Shown: positions 33,539 through 42,191 of the stretch, one piece after another
How positions within the stretch are numbered: the stretch's first letter is position 1
How the letters are laid out: each line of letters starts with the position of its first letter
Assembly (NCBI RefSeq): GCF_001646865.1
Contig: NZ_LRRB01000103.1
Coordinates: 1-45,765 of the forward strand
Origin: Aldersonia kunmingensis
GTDB lineage: Bacteria; Actinomycetota; Actinomycetes; Mycobacteriales; Mycobacteriaceae
Direction: 5' to 3'
DNA length: 45,765 bases
Position numbers and translations under genes: made by a program
Notes under the pieces: generated by a model
Told to the model about the DNA's origin: nothing
The model's database searches: none
What the model saw: the letters and a program-made list of their open reading frames with translations, nothing else

Positions 33539-33629
33539 CCGATAGACCGTATCGGCTGCGTGGACACAGAGGGGGGAGCCCGGGGAACTGCGGCTTTACA
33601 ATCCCACCCCAATCTGGAAAGAAAGCTGT

Positions 33630-34403
33630 ATGGAAATCTCGGGTAAGAAGGCAGTCGTTGTCGGAGGCGCGTCCGGCTTCGGCCGCGCCACAGTAGAGGC
33701 GCTCGTCAAGCGCGGTGCCAGCGTCGCGATCCTGGACCGGCCGGCGCCGCATTCGAAGGGTCAGGAGGTGGCCGACGAGATCGGCGTGCCGTTCTTCGCC
33801 ACCGATGTCACCGATTTCGCGGGCACCGAGCAGGCACTTGCCGACGCGGTCGCCGCACTCGGCGGTCTGCACATCGCCGTCACCACGGCCGGTGGCGGCG
33901 CAGCGATGCGCACCCTGACCAAGGAAGGGCCGCACGACCTCGACGTCTTCCGTCAGGTCACCGACCTCAACCTGATCGGCACGTTCAACATCAGCCGCCT
34001 GGCCGCCGCACACATGAGCAAGAACGACCCGGTCGACGAGGAAGCCGAAGAGCGCGGCGTCATCATCAACACCGCATCCATCGCCGCATTCGAGGGCCAG
34101 ATCGGCCAGGTCGCCTACACGGCGTCGAAGGCCGCCATCGCCGGAATGTGCCTGACCATGGCGCGCGATCTGGGCAGCCTCGGCATCCGGGCCACCGCCA
34201 TCGCGCCGAGCCTCTTTGCCACCGGCCTGACCCAGGGCATCCCCGACGAGTTCGCCAAGGCGCTCACCAAGGACGCCGCCTTCCCGAAGCGCCTCGGCAA
34301 GCCCGAGGAGTACGCCAAGCTCGCGCTGGCGATCGTCGAGAACCCGATGCTGAACGGCCAGTGCCTGCGCCTCGACGCCGGCCAGCGATTCGCCCCGAAG
34401 TAA
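33630..34403 (+). CDS. SDR family oxidoreductase, type-2 3-hydroxyacyl-CoA dehydrogenase-like
   Basis: 257 residues. VGGASGFG at residues 11-18, AVTTAGGG, NTASIAAFEGQIGQ, catalytic YTASK and APSLFATGL, then FPKRLGKPEEYAKLA and NGQCLRLDAG. This pattern is that of human HSD17B10/FadB2-like SDRs, which oxidise 3-hydroxyacyl-CoA or steroid alcohols. Divergent from the TrpF-like gene. ATG 33630 has a modest GGAAAGAAAG upstream. Probably a beta-oxidation enzyme; substrate chain length unknown. Confidence 0.85.
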   Translation: MEISGKKAVVVGGASGFGRATVEALVKRGASVAILDRPAPHSKGQEVADEIGVPFFATDVTDFAGTEQALADAVAALGGLHIAVTTAGGGAAMRTLTKEGPHDLDVFRQVTDLNLIGTFNISRLAAAHMSKNDPVDEEAEERGVIINTASIAAFEGQIGQVAYTASKAAIAGMCLTMARDLGSLGIRATAIAPSLFATGLTQGIPDEFAKALTKDAAFPKRLGKPEEYAKLALAIVENPMLNGQCLRLDAGQRFAPK

Positions 34404-34513
34404 AGGGCGCTAAGCACCAACGGCGGTTCTTACGAGCCCGGACACCGTCGGATCGCGGAGCGCAGCTTCACGATTCGACGGTCCCGGGCGGGTGCGGAAG
34501 TATCGCACCTGAC

Positions 34514-35224
34514 ATGGCAAGCACAATCAGTTCACCCACGACGTCGCGGCGGCGGCACATCGTCCGACTCTGCGTATTCGCAGCGGCGCTGCTGACGCTG
34601 TTCTACATCGTCGGCGTCGCCGGAGTGATCGACGTCGATGATGTGCGCACTGCGGTGGCGGCGACTGGACCGGCCGCACCGTTGACCTACGTCGCCGTCT
34701 CGGCGGCGCTCGCCGCGGTGTTCGTGCCGGGTCCCGTGCTCGCTGCCGGAAGCGGCATCCTCTTCGGACCCGTACTCGGGACTGCGGTGACACTCGGCGC
34801 GACGGTCGGCACCGCGATAATCACCAGCCTCCTCGGCCGGCGCGCGGGGCGCGAAAGCGCCCGCGAAGTCCTCGGGGCACAGCGGGCCGACCGGCTCGAC
34901 GACCAACTCGAACGCAGCGGCATATGGGCCGTCGTCGGTCAGCGCTTCATCCCCGGCCTGTCGGACGCGTTGGCCTCGTATGCCTTCGGCGCGTTCGGAA
35001 TACCGTTGTGGCAGATGGCCGTCGGCGCATTCATCGGCTCGATGCCGCGCGCGTTCGTCTACACCGCATTAGGCGCATCGATCGGCGATCTGTCCGCGCC
35101 GCTGGCGTACACGGCGATCGCAGTATGGTGCGTAACCGCAATCGTCGGCGCGATCGCCGCGCACCGCAGCTACCGAAAGTGGCGGCAGCCTGACCTATCG
35201 AATTCACCACGATCGCCGCGATAA
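34514..35224 (+). CDS. TVP38/TMEM64 family (DedA-like) membrane protein
   Basis: 236 residues with about five membrane segments: first at about 18-38, then 58-80 and 83-105 with FVPGPVLAAGSGILFGPVLG, the typical reentrant SNARE-associated-Golgi domain, then GQRFIPGLSDALASYAFGA and a last helix near 200-220. Related proteins are linked to lipid scrambling or transport across the membrane. ATG 34514 is the start of the hydrophobic protein; an open extension upstream is rejected. Its 3' end has a short near-identical copy at 38163-38202. Confidence 0.85.
   Translation: MASTISSPTTSRRRHIVRLCVFAAALLTLFYIVGVAGVIDVDDVRTAVAATGPAAPLTYVAVSAALAAVFVPGPVLAAGSGILFGPVLGTAVTLGATVGTAIITSLLGRRAGRESAREVLGAQRADRLDDQLERSGIWAVVGQRFIPGLSDALASYAFGAFGIPLWQMAVGAFIGSMPRAFVYTALGASIGDLSAPLAYTAIAVWCVTAIVGAIAAHRSYRKWRQPDLSNSPRSPR
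35153..35190 (+). repeat. source copy of a 38-bp repeat (end of the TVP38-family gene)
   Basis: This stretch, coding for IAAHRSYRKWRQP near the C-terminus of the TVP38-family protein, matches 38163-38202 with two substitutions and a 2-base insertion. Confidence 0.6.
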
Positions 35225-35340
35225 TCTCGGGCACCGAACACGACCTGGGAACACTCGATCGCCTGAGTAACACCGGCTGGGTACCGTTCGAGTGAGCAGC
35301 GCCGCGTCGGCAGCGCGACCAAACACAAATGGAGGTTCCC

Positions 35341-36291
35341 GTGGCTGGTGGTCTCGTCGCGCTACTGGACGATGTCGCCGCGATCGCAAAGGTTGCTGCG
35401 GCGTCCGTCGACGACATCGGAGCGGCCGCCGGTAAGGCCAGCGTCAAGGCGGCCGGTGTTGTCGTCGACGACACCGCCGTAACGCCGCGCTACGTGCACG
35501 GGTTCTCCCCCAAGCGCGAACTCCCGATCATCCGCAAGATCGCCATCGGGTCCATCCGCAACAAGCTTCTGATCATCCTGCCGGTCGCGATGATCCTCAG
35601 TCAGTTCCTGCCCGCGGCGCTGCCGTATCTGCTCATCGCCGGCGGCCTGTTCCTCTGCTACGAAGGCGCGGAGAAGGTCTACGAGGCGATAACCGGCGGA
35701 CATCATGTGGAGGACCAGCAGGCTGCGGAGGGGCAGAGCGGACCCGAGCACGAAAAGACGATGATCCGTGGCGCGATCCGGACCGACCTCATCCTCTCCG
35801 CCGAGATCATGGTGATTTCGCTGTCGTCCGTCGAAGACGAACCGTTCCTGACCCGCCTGTTTGTGCTCATCGTCGTCGCCGTCCTCATCACCGTCCTGGT
35901 GTACGGCGTGGTCGCGCTGATCGTGAAGATGGACGACGTCGGCCTCGCACTTGCGCAGCGCAACTCTGCAGTGAGCCAGCGGATCGGGCGGGCACTCGTC
36001 GCCGGGATGCCAATGGTGATGAAGGTGCTTACCGTCGTCGGGATCGCCGCGATGCTGTGGGTGGGCGGCCACATCCTGATCGTCAACGTCGGCGAGGCAG
36101 GCTTCGAATGGCCGGCGGACCAGCTACACGACCTCGAGCATTGGTTCGGCGAACTTGTGCACGGCGGTTTCGGCGGGGTGCTGTCCTGGACCGCCGGAAC
36201 CGTTGTTTCCGCACTCGTCGGGCTCGTCGTCGGCGCGATCGTCGTGCTCATCATGCACCTGATTCCGAAGCGGAAAACCGCGTCGCACTGA
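35341..36291 (+). CDS. DUF808 family membrane protein (YedI-like)
   Basis: 316 residues from GTG 35341; GGAGG 5 bases upstream decides it over the ATG at 35329, which overlaps the ribosome site. The N-terminus AGGLVALLDDVAAIAKVAA is the DUF808 signature; further blocks are FSPKRELPIIRKIAIGSIRNK and about six membrane helices, with a charged loop at about residues 120-145. Function unknown in the family. The stop lies inside the bidirectional terminator shared with the convergent gapB-type gene. Confidence 0.9.
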   Translation: MAGGLVALLDDVAAIAKVAAASVDDIGAAAGKASVKAAGVVVDDTAVTPRYVHGFSPKRELPIIRKIAIGSIRNKLLIILPVAMILSQFLPAALPYLLIAGGLFLCYEGAEKVYEAITGGHHVEDQQAAEGQSGPEHEKTMIRGAIRTDLILSAEIMVISLSSVEDEPFLTRLFVLIVVAVLITVLVYGVVALIVKMDDVGLALAQRNSAVSQRIGRALVAGMPMVMKVLTVVGIAAMLWVGGHILIVNVGEAGFEWPADQLHDLEHWFGELVHGGFGGVLSWTAGTVVSALVGLVVGAIVVLIMHLIPKRKTASH

Positions 36292-36306
36292 CAACGCGAC
36301 GCGGTT
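36276..36306. terminator. bidirectional terminator between DUF808 and GAPDH genes
   Basis: Perfect 11-bp stem AACCGCGTCGC (36276-36286) / GCGACGCGGTT (36296-36306), 9-base loop. Minus-strand reading ends in TTTT, plus-strand in TT. It overlaps the last codons of the DUF808 gene and is 13 bases beyond the GAPDH stop. Confidence 0.75.
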
Positions 36307-36319
36307 GTAGCCATGCCTC

Positions 36320-37786
36320 TCAGGAGACTTGGGCAGGCTCCATGGCCGCGACGTCGAGCGCCGGATAGGTGGGGTACTCCACGCCGGACAGGTACTGAAC
36401 TGTACGCACCACCTGGCACGAGTAGCCGAACTCGTTGTCGTACCAGACATAGAGGATGGCAGTGTCGCCCTCGACGATTGTCGCGTTCGCGTCGACGATG
36501 CACGCCGCACGCGAGCCGATGAAGTCGCTCGACACGGCGTCGGTGGCAGCCGTGTAGTCGAGGTTCCGGCTCAGCGCACCGGTCAGCGACTCTTGGCGGA
36601 GGTGCTCGAGCACCTCTTCCTTCGTGGTCTCACGATTGAGCTGCAGGTGCAGGATGGCGACGGACACATCCGGCGTGGGTACGCGGATCGAGTTGCCGGT
36701 GATCTTGGCCTTCAGATCGGGGAGCGCCTTCGCGACCGCCGAGGCGGCACCGGTCTCGGTGAGCACCAGGTTGAACGGCGCGGAACGACCTCGACGGTCG
36801 GCCTTGTGGTAGTTGTCCAGCAAGTTCTGGTCGTTGGTGAAGGAATGCACCGTCTCGACGTGACCTCGCGAAACGCCGAACTCGTCGTCCATCGTCTTGA
36901 GCGGCGGGACGATGGCATTGGTGGTGCAGGATGCGCACGACACGATGCGCTCGTCCAGGTCGAGGGCGCGGTGGTTGACGCCGTGCACGATGTTGGGGAC
37001 GTCACCCTTGCCGGGCGCGGTGAGGACCACCTTGGCGACTCCCGGGCGGAGGTGCTTCGACAGCCCGTCGCGATCGCGCCAGATGCCGGTGTTGTCGATC
37101 AGGATGGCGTTGTCGATGCCGTACTCGGTGTAGTCGACGCTGGTCGGATCGTTGCTGTAGATGAACTTGATGACGTTGCCATTGGCAATCAGGGCGTTGT
37201 TATCGGTGTCGACCCTGATCGTGCCGTTGAACTGCCCGTGGACGGAGTCCCGGCGCAGCAGCGAAGCGCGCTTGACCAGGTCGTCGCTGCCGCCCTTGCG
37301 GACCACCACGGCGCGCAGGTTCAGTCCGTTGCCCGAACCGGCCTTCTCGATGAGCAGTCGAGCCACGAGTCGGCCGATACGCCCGAATCCGTAGAGGATC
37401 ACGTCCTGAGGCTGGGCAGGGCTCGTATCGGCGCGGCCGACCAGTGCGGCCAGGCTCTGTGCAACGAAATCCGGGATAGAGGCTCCGTCCCCGTCGGCCC
37501 GGTAGGCCATCACCAGCAGGCCGAGGTCGATCTTCGCGGGCGGCAGATCGAGGTGGGTCAATGCCTCGAGAAACGGGAACGTCTCCTCGACGGACAGTTC
37601 GTCGCCGCTGATCTGCCGGGCGAAGCGATGAGTTCGCAGAATGCTGATAACCGACTTGTTCACCAGTGAGCGACTGTGCAGAAGAATGGTTACCGAGTGT
37701 CTGCGGTGCAGGCCACCGATGATCGGGATCATCGCTTCGGCAAGCGCTTCCTCGGAGTTCCACTGGGTCAGTTCCGTTTTGCTCAC
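36320..37786 (-). CDS. gapB: glyceraldehyde-3-phosphate dehydrogenase, N-terminally extended (GapB type)
   Basis: 488 residues from GTG 37786, compared with about 335 for ordinary GAPDH. Residues 1-125 are an extension with helical character (EEALAEAMIPIIGGLHRR, FARQISGDELSVEETFPF). The NAD(P)-binding GFGRIGR is at 133-139 and the catalytic cysteine is Cys287 in SCASCTTNA; FTNDQNLLDNYHKADRRGR and WYDNEFGYS are intact. The same architecture and length are seen in C. glutamicum GapB, which works in gluconeogenesis. It is not next to pgk/tpiA, consistent with a second, gluconeogenic enzyme. A longer start (37936) exists but adds low-complexity residues. Confidence 0.88.
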   Translation of the reverse strand: MSKTELTQWNSEEALAEAMIPIIGGLHRRHSVTILLHSRSLVNKSVISILRTHRFARQISGDELSVEETFPFLEALTHLDLPPAKIDLGLLVMAYRADGDGASIPDFVAQSLAALVGRADTSPAQPQDVILYGFGRIGRLVARLLIEKAGSGNGLNLRAVVVRKGGSDDLVKRASLLRRDSVHGQFNGTIRVDTDNNALIANGNVIKFIYSNDPTSVDYTEYGIDNAILIDNTGIWRDRDGLSKHLRPGVAKVVLTAPGKGDVPNIVHGVNHRALDLDERIVSCASCTTNAIVPPLKTMDDEFGVSRGHVETVHSFTNDQNLLDNYHKADRRGRSAPFNLVLTETGAASAVAKALPDLKAKITGNSIRVPTPDVSVAILHLQLNRETTKEEVLEHLRQESLTGALSRNLDYTAATDAVSSDFIGSRAACIVDANATIVEGDTAILYVWYDNEFGYSCQVVRTVQYLSGVEYPTYPALDVAAMEPAQVS

Positions 37787-38254
37787 TGTGCTCTTGGGCC
37801 TTTCGGACTCACGCGGCGTGTCCCTCGGTTCGGGATGCCGGCTGAATGAGAGGCACGTCACTGGGCCCATTGGCATTCCGAATCGCTGAGCACCGTTCGT
37901 GACGGGCACAGATATCGAGATGCGCACCGTCAGCATATGGAAGCGCTTTTCGGGTCGACAACGCGGTAGCCGAATTCGTTATCACAGTTGTCGGGCGTGC
38001 GCTGTGAGGACCAGAGCTCGCCGTGAAGCCGGACCTGTTGCTGCGCGCCAACTTCAGTGCCACGAAATCGAGAACCGATGGCGCGTTCACGATCGACGAG
38101 CCGGGCACGCTGCGATTGAGGAGAAGACCGCTCGCCCGTTCCCAACTCGCGCTGACGGCTCCATCGCCGCGCGCCGCGGCTACCGAAAAGGTGGCGGCAG
38201 CCCGAATCGCCGAGTTCGGCGCCGTAGCTGTCCCGGTCTCGTCACGCGGCGGCG
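37787..38254. other. non-coding stretch between gapB-type gene and small ORF
   Basis: 468 bases. Open frames exist on both strands but give Arg/Ser-rich, shadow-like proteins without conserved features. It holds the gapB-type promoter region and a short fragment matching the end of the TVP38-family gene (38163-38202). Confidence 0.6.
38163..38202 (+). pseudogene. fragment matching the 3' end of the TVP38-family gene
   Basis: 40 bases aligning to 35153-35190 with two A/G differences and a 2-base insertion (AG) that breaks the frame. Translated before the insertion it reads IAARRGYRK against IAAHRSYRK in the intact protein. No further similarity is obvious upstream, so it is either the eroded end of a lost second copy or a small duplication. 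Confidence 0.5.
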
Positions 38255-38383
38255 TCAGCCTGCGCCGCGGTCCTCCACTGCGGGTTGTTTGCTCGGGTGG
38301 TCGACGGTCAAGAGCCAGACCACGCGCGCAGCGAGCACGGCGAGGACGAGAACACACAAGATGATCGAGAATGCAACGGACAT
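38255..38383 (-). CDS. possible 42-aa membrane peptide
   Basis: ATG 38383 to TGA 38255: residues 2-26 are hydrophobic (VAFSIILCVLVLAVLAARVV, then WLL), followed by a polar tail TVDHPSKQPAVEDRGAG. GAGG lies 9 bases before the ATG. A helix with a charged cytoplasmic tail in an otherwise Arg-rich shadow region is unlikely to be chance, but no family is recognised. It lies 106 bases downstream of dnaB on the same strand. Confidence 0.45.
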   Translation of the reverse strand: MSVAFSIILCVLVLAVLAARVVWLLTVDHPSKQPAVEDRGAG

Positions 38384-38489
38384 AACGCATTACCTCGGGG
38401 CAATCGGGTACTGCCGAATCAACTTTCCTGTGGTGACGTGCGCCCGCACGCGCCGTTGCGTACGGACCCGGTTGTGGCGCGGGAGTTGA

Positions 38490-39881
38490 TCACCCGCGCG
38501 CCATGTCGACGAATCTGCTCAAATGCAGTTGGTGCGCAACGGTAATCGTGGCCGTCGGCCCGTTTCGGTGCTTGCCGAGGATGAGGTCGGCCTCGCCACC
38601 GCGCGGATCGTCACGCTCGAAAGCATCGGGGCGGTGGAGCAGGATGACCATGTCGGCGTCCTGCTCGAGCGAGCCGGACTCACGAAGGTCGGAGACCATC
38701 GGCTTCTTGTCGGTGCGCTGCTCGGGGCCACGGTTCAGCTGGCAGATCGCGACCACCGGAACCTCGAGCTCCTTCGCCAAAAGCTTGAGGCTGCGGGAGA
38801 ACTCGGAGACTTCCTGCTGCCGGGATTCGACCTTCTTGCCGGACGTCATCAGCTGCAGGTAGTCGACCACCACGAGCTTGAGACCGTGCCGCTGCTTGAG
38901 CCGGCGCGCCTTGGCGCGGATCTCCATCATCGTCAGGTTCGGCGAATCGTCGACAAACAGTGGCGCCTCACTGATTTCGCTCATGCGCCGCGCGAGCCGG
39001 GTCCAGTCGTCGTCGCTCATCCGGCCCGAGCGCATATCGCCGAGCTTGATTTTCGCCTCGGCCGAGAGCAGTCGCATGACGATCTCGGTGCGGCTCATTT
39101 CGAGCGAGAAGATCACGCTCGGGAGGCCGTGCTTCACCGAGCACGAGCGCATGAAATCCATACCGAGCGTACTTTTACCAACACCAGGCCGCGCCGCGAC
39201 GATGATCATCTGCCCCGGGTGCAGCCCGTTGGTGACCTCGTCGAGCTCGGTGAAGCCCGTCGGCACTCCCGCCGAGATTCCGCCGCGACTCGCGATGGCG
39301 TCGATCTCGTCCATCGTCGGCTGGAGTAGCTCTTCGAGCGGGACGAAGTCCTCGGCGGTGCGGCGTTCGGTGACTTCGTAGACCTCGGCCTGGGCGCGGT
39401 CTACGACCTCGTTCACGTCTTGGCCATCGGCACCGGAGTAGCCGTACTGGACGATGCGGGTGCCGGCCTCGACGAGACGGCGCAGGATCGCCTTCTCCGC
39501 GACGATGTTGGCGTAGTAGGCGGCATTCGCCGCTGTGGGCACCGTCTGGGTCAGGGTGACCAGATAGGGGGCACCACCGATGCGGCGTAGCTCGCCACGG
39601 CGGTCCAGCTCGGCCGAGACCGTCACCGGGTCGGCGGGCTCACCGCGTGCATAGAGGTCCAGGATCGCGTCGTAGACGCTCTGGTGTGCGGGGCGGTAGA
39701 AGTCGCCCGGCCGGAGCACCTCGAGGACGTCGGCGATCGCGTCCTTGCTGAGCAGCATGCCTCCGAGTACCGACTGCTCGGCAGCCATGTCTTGAGGCGG
39801 TTGGCGTCCGAAATCTTCCCCCGCGGACGGCTCGGGCTCTTCAGCGAACGCCGGACGTTCAAGATCATCGACAACAGCCAC
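38490..39881 (-). CDS. dnaB: replicative DNA helicase DnaB
   Basis: 463 residues from GTG 39881; a TTG at 39911 would add ten residues. N-terminal primase-binding domain (PQDMAAEQSVLGGMLLSKDA and after), linker, RecA-type ATPase with Walker A ARPGVGKST, Walker B LVVVDYLQLM, arginine region GKHRNGPTATITVAHQ. It unwinds DNA at the fork. The ATPase domain is continuous, so the intein found in dnaB of M. tuberculosis is absent. Gene order rpsF-ssb-rpsR-rplI-dnaB is the one in mycobacteria, where it lies near the origin. A 576-base gap with DnaA-box-like sites separates it from rplI. Confidence 0.96.
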   Translation of the reverse strand: MAVVDDLERPAFAEEPEPSAGEDFGRQPPQDMAAEQSVLGGMLLSKDAIADVLEVLRPGDFYRPAHQSVYDAILDLYARGEPADPVTVSAELDRRGELRRIGGAPYLVTLTQTVPTAANAAYYANIVAEKAILRRLVEAGTRIVQYGYSGADGQDVNEVVDRAQAEVYEVTERRTAEDFVPLEELLQPTMDEIDAIASRGGISAGVPTGFTELDEVTNGLHPGQMIIVAARPGVGKSTLGMDFMRSCSVKHGLPSVIFSLEMSRTEIVMRLLSAEAKIKLGDMRSGRMSDDDWTRLARRMSEISEAPLFVDDSPNLTMMEIRAKARRLKQRHGLKLVVVDYLQLMTSGKKVESRQQEVSEFSRSLKLLAKELEVPVVAICQLNRGPEQRTDKKPMVSDLRESGSLEQDADMVILLHRPDAFERDDPRGGEADLILGKHRNGPTATITVAHQLHLSRFVDMARG

Positions 39882-40045
39882 GCGCTCTCGACCCCTCTCG
39901 CCGGCACCCAAGATGCGCCCATCCGTATGGCTGTTGTTGTACCGCCCGACACCGACACAAAGCTCTCGAGCAAATCACCGATCAGCCATGTTCAGAACGC
40001 GCTCCGATGAGGCTAGGGATCGCGTTCGGCGGGTACAAATCGCAT

Positions 40046-40186
40046 TGTGGATGGATTTGGGGATTGTTTGGGGATTCGTAGGGCAAGTCGTGTGCACCTG
40101 GTGTGGACAACCTGAGGACAACTCGAGCAGCGAATCACATAGATGCTGCTAGATCGCTGTTTTAGAGTTGGAAACCTTGTGGATGA
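40046..40186 (-). promoter_or_regulatory. three DnaA-box-like sites upstream of dnaB
   Basis: All in one orientation; read on the minus strand: TCATCCACA (40186-40178), TTGTCCACA (40110-40102) and CCATCCACA (40054-40046). The middle one equals the mycobacterial DnaA-box consensus TTGTCCACA; the others differ from TTATCCACA by one and two bases. Suggests DnaA control of dnaB expression or a DnaA-titration site. Confidence 0.45.
40056..40076. repeat. 11-bp-period direct repeat
   Basis: Two copies of TTTGGGGATT at 40056-40065 and 40067-40076, one base apart, so they face the same side of the helix. They sit next to the outer DnaA-box-like site. Confidence 0.55.
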
Positions 40187-40400
40187 ATTTCTTTTCGGCG
40201 TGTCGCGAAGGTTTACCTTTCGGGCGTGTTGAGTAAACGACCGGTGAATGCAAGTATGATTTGCGTCACGATTTGTTCACGTTGCCATAAGAACCCCATA
40301 CCGCAGCTGCGCCGGGCGTCCACGCCGTGACCGGCCGCAGTTCTGCGTTCCTGAATATCTTGGGCAACTATTCAGCAAACTCATATAGCGGCACACGAAA

Positions 40401-40431
40401 GGGACCCCGCAGGCATTGCCCACGGGGTCCC
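40401..40431 (-). terminator. terminator of the rpsF-ssb-rpsR-rplI operon
   Basis: Perfect 9-bp stem GGGACCCCG (40401-40409) / CGGGGTCCC (40423-40431), 13-base loop, 27 bases after the rplI stop on the minus strand, followed there by TTTCG. Short T-run, strong stem. Confidence 0.75.
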
Positions 40432-40457
40432 TAAGTCGAATCCGAGTTCGGGCGGCG

Positions 40458-40913
40458 TCAGCCGCCGACGACCTCGAGGTCGAAGTTCGCGGTCACATCC
40501 GGGTGCAACCGCACGGCAACAGCGTGCTTGCCGGTGGCCTTGATATGCGCCTTCGGCAGCTCGATGCTGCGCTTGTCGACGACCGGGCCGCCAGCGGCCT
40601 TGATCGCAGCAGCGACATCGGCAGCGGTGACCGAGCCGAACAGCTTGCCCGAATCGCCGGCGGTCTTGACCGTCAGCGACACGGACGCGAGGCCGTTGAT
40701 GGCCTGCTTGAGCTCGTTGGCGTGATCCAGGTCGCGGACCCGACGAGCATCCTGCGAGCGGCGGATGCCCTCGACCTGCTTCTCGGCACCACGGGTGGCA
40801 ACGATCGCCAGGCCGCGGGGCAGCAGGAAGTTGCGGCCGTAGCCGTCCTTGACCTCGACGGTGTCGCCGGGGCCACCGAGGTGCGCAACGTCAGCGGTGA
40901 GAATGAGCTTCAT
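40458..40913 (-). CDS. rplI: 50S ribosomal protein L9
   Basis: 151 residues, full length. [36 protein letters not shown] (given in two parts: [20 protein letters not shown] is the L9 signature) forms the N-terminal rRNA-binding domain, followed by the long connecting helix and a C-terminal domain. AAGGAGG is 6 bases before ATG 40913. It follows rpsR after 14 bases in the conserved operon. Confidence 0.97.
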   Translation of the reverse strand: MKLILTADVAHLGGPGDTVEVKDGYGRNFLLPRGLAIVATRGAEKQVEGIRRSQDARRVRDLDHANELKQAINGLASVSLTVKTAGDSGKLFGSVTAADVAAAIKAAGGPVVDKRSIELPKAHIKATGKHAVAVRLHPDVTANFDLEVVGG

Positions 40914-40927
40914 GGTCTGCCTCCTTC

Positions 40928-41185
40928 TCAGCGTGCCGTCGACACGTAGGGCAGCAGCGCAACCTCACGCGAGTTCTTCACCGCAACCGCGATGTCCCGC
41001 TGATGCTGGACGCAGTTACCGGTGACGCGACGGGCGCGGATCTTGCCGCGGTCGCTGACGAACTTGCGCAGCAGCGCCGTGTCCTTGTAGTCGATCTGCG
41101 CGTTGTCGGTCTTGGACTTTTCAGCCTTGCAGAACGCGCAAGCCTTCTTCTTCAGTACCTTTTCGCGCGCGGGCGCCTTAGGCAT
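40928..41185 (-). CDS. rpsR: 30S ribosomal protein S18
   Basis: 85 residues, with [19 protein letters not shown] and [13 protein letters not shown]. It carries CAFC (Cys18/Cys21) and a C-x-x-H in NCVQH, i.e. the zinc-binding (C+) form. Mycolic-acid bacteria often have a second, zinc-free S18 used under zinc starvation elsewhere; this would be the zinc-replete copy. It pairs with S6 on the ribosome, encoded upstream in the same operon. Confidence 0.96.
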   Translation of the reverse strand: MPKAPAREKVLKKKACAFCKAEKSKTDNAQIDYKDTALLRKFVSDRGKIRARRVTGNCVQHQRDIAVAVKNSREVALLPYVSTAR

Positions 41186-41233
41186 GTTCTTCTCCGTGTT
41201 TCTAGGTATTCGATCGATCCGAGTTGTTGCGGA

Positions 41234-41761
41234 TCAGAACGGCGGTTCGTCGTCGTGCGAGCCCTGGTAGGAGCCCGCCGCGGGCGCGCTGCCCCACGGG
41301 TCTTCACCCGCGGAGTCCTGGCCGCCGCGATTGCCGCCGCCACCGCCCGATCCACTTCCAGAGGAACCGAAGCCCCCTCCACCACCGCCACCGCCGCGGC
41401 CAACCTTGTTGACCTTTGCGGTTGCGTAGCGCAGGGACGGGCCGATCTCATCGACCTCGAGCTCCACCACAGTGCGCTTCTCACCCTCACGTGTCTCGAA
41501 CGACCGCTGCTTGAGCCGGCCACTCACGATCACGCGGGATCCGCGCTGCAGACTTTCGGCGACGTTCTCCGCGGCCTCGCGCCAGATGCTGCAGCGGAGG
41601 AACAGCGCTTCGCCGTCCTTCCACTCATTCGTCTGGCGGTCGAAAGTGCGGGGCGTGGACGCAACAGTGAAGTTGGCCACCGCCGCACCGGCCGGTGTAA
41701 ATCGGAGCTCGGGATCAGCCGTCAAGTTTCCGATGACGGTGATGATGGTGTCGCCTGCCAT
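41234..41761 (-). CDS. ssb: single-stranded DNA-binding protein
   Basis: 175 residues. OB-fold at about 1-115 ([20 protein letters not shown], with [18 protein letters not shown]), a Gly-rich linker (about 118-150, long Gly runs) and the acidic protein-interaction tip DDEPPF. All hallmarks of actinobacterial SsbA. ATG 41761 has GGGAGG 6 bases upstream. Located between rpsF and rpsR as in other actinobacteria. Confidence 0.97.
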   Translation of the reverse strand: MAGDTIITVIGNLTADPELRFTPAGAAVANFTVASTPRTFDRQTNEWKDGEALFLRCSIWREAAENVAESLQRGSRVIVSGRLKQRSFETREGEKRTVVELEVDEIGPSLRYATAKVNKVGRGGGGGGGGFGSSGSGSGGGGGNRGGQDSAGEDPWGSAPAAGSYQGSHDDEPPF

Positions 41762-41872
41762 GTGGTTCCTCCCGCAGTGTGCAGTCCGTTAATCCGCGCT
41801 GTCCGTTGATGTCACAGCCGTCGCAGCGAAAGCCTAGGCTGTGACACCGACCTCCAGCGGGGAACGGTCAGC

Positions 41873-42160
41873 TCACTTGTCCTTACGCAGGACCTTGGTA
41901 CGAAGCACCGACTCGTTCAGGCCGAGCTGGCGATCCAGCTCGTTGACCGTGGCGGGGGTGGCATTGATATCAACCACCGCGTAGATGCCTTCGGCGTGCT
42001 TCGCGATCTCGTAGGCGAGACGGCGCTTGCCCCAGACATCGACCTTGTCAACCTTGCCGCCATCCTGGCGAACGACGTTGAGGAAGGTATCCAGGGACGG
42101 GGCAATGGTGCGCTCGTCCAGGTTCGGATCGAGAATGACCATCAGTTCGTAATGACGCAC
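41873..42160 (-). CDS. rpsF: 30S ribosomal protein S6
   Basis: 95 residues: [37 protein letters not shown] and [11 protein letters not shown]. Complete. GTG 42160 has an unusually long Shine-Dalgarno match (42169-42178). First gene of the rpsF-ssb-rpsR-rplI operon; the leader holds a stable hairpin that may be the S6:S18 regulatory site. Confidence 0.97.
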   Translation of the reverse strand: MRHYELMVILDPNLDERTIAPSLDTFLNVVRQDGGKVDKVDVWGKRRLAYEIAKHAEGIYAVVDINATPATVNELDRQLGLNESVLRTKVLRKDK

Positions 42161-42168
42161 GGGACCTC

Positions 42169-42178
42169 ATCACCTCCT
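42169..42178 (-). promoter_or_regulatory. very strong Shine-Dalgarno of rpsF
   Basis: AGGAGGTGAT on the minus strand, ten bases complementary to the 16S rRNA tail, 8 bases before the GTG start. Confidence 0.8.
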
Positions 42179-42191
42179 ATGGACTAAGTGG

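Larger units (their letters stand above)
39882..40400. other. dnaB upstream region, non-coding
   Basis: 519 bases with no convincing ORF; AT-richer than its surroundings around 40030-40280. Contains three DnaA-box-like sites and an 11-bp tandem repeat (listed separately). The dnaB promoter should lie here but I cannot place it. Confidence 0.6.

Noticed and set aside
36329-37669. 446-codon open frame on the plus strand
   Set aside because: Antisense shadow of the GapB-type gene, whose catalytic motifs are unambiguous.
37899-38489. 196-codon open frame on the plus strand in the gapB-dnaB gap
   Set aside because: Arg-rich without conserved blocks apart from the TVP38-like fragment, no good ribosome site; judged non-coding.
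38490-39881. Intein in dnaB
   Set aside because: The ATPase domain reads straight through Walker A and Walker B at normal length, so no intein is present.
39882-40457. Chromosomal origin of replication
   Set aside because: Only three DnaA-box-like sites, no dnaA/dnaN neighbours and no strongly AT-rich unwinding element; more likely a regulatory region.
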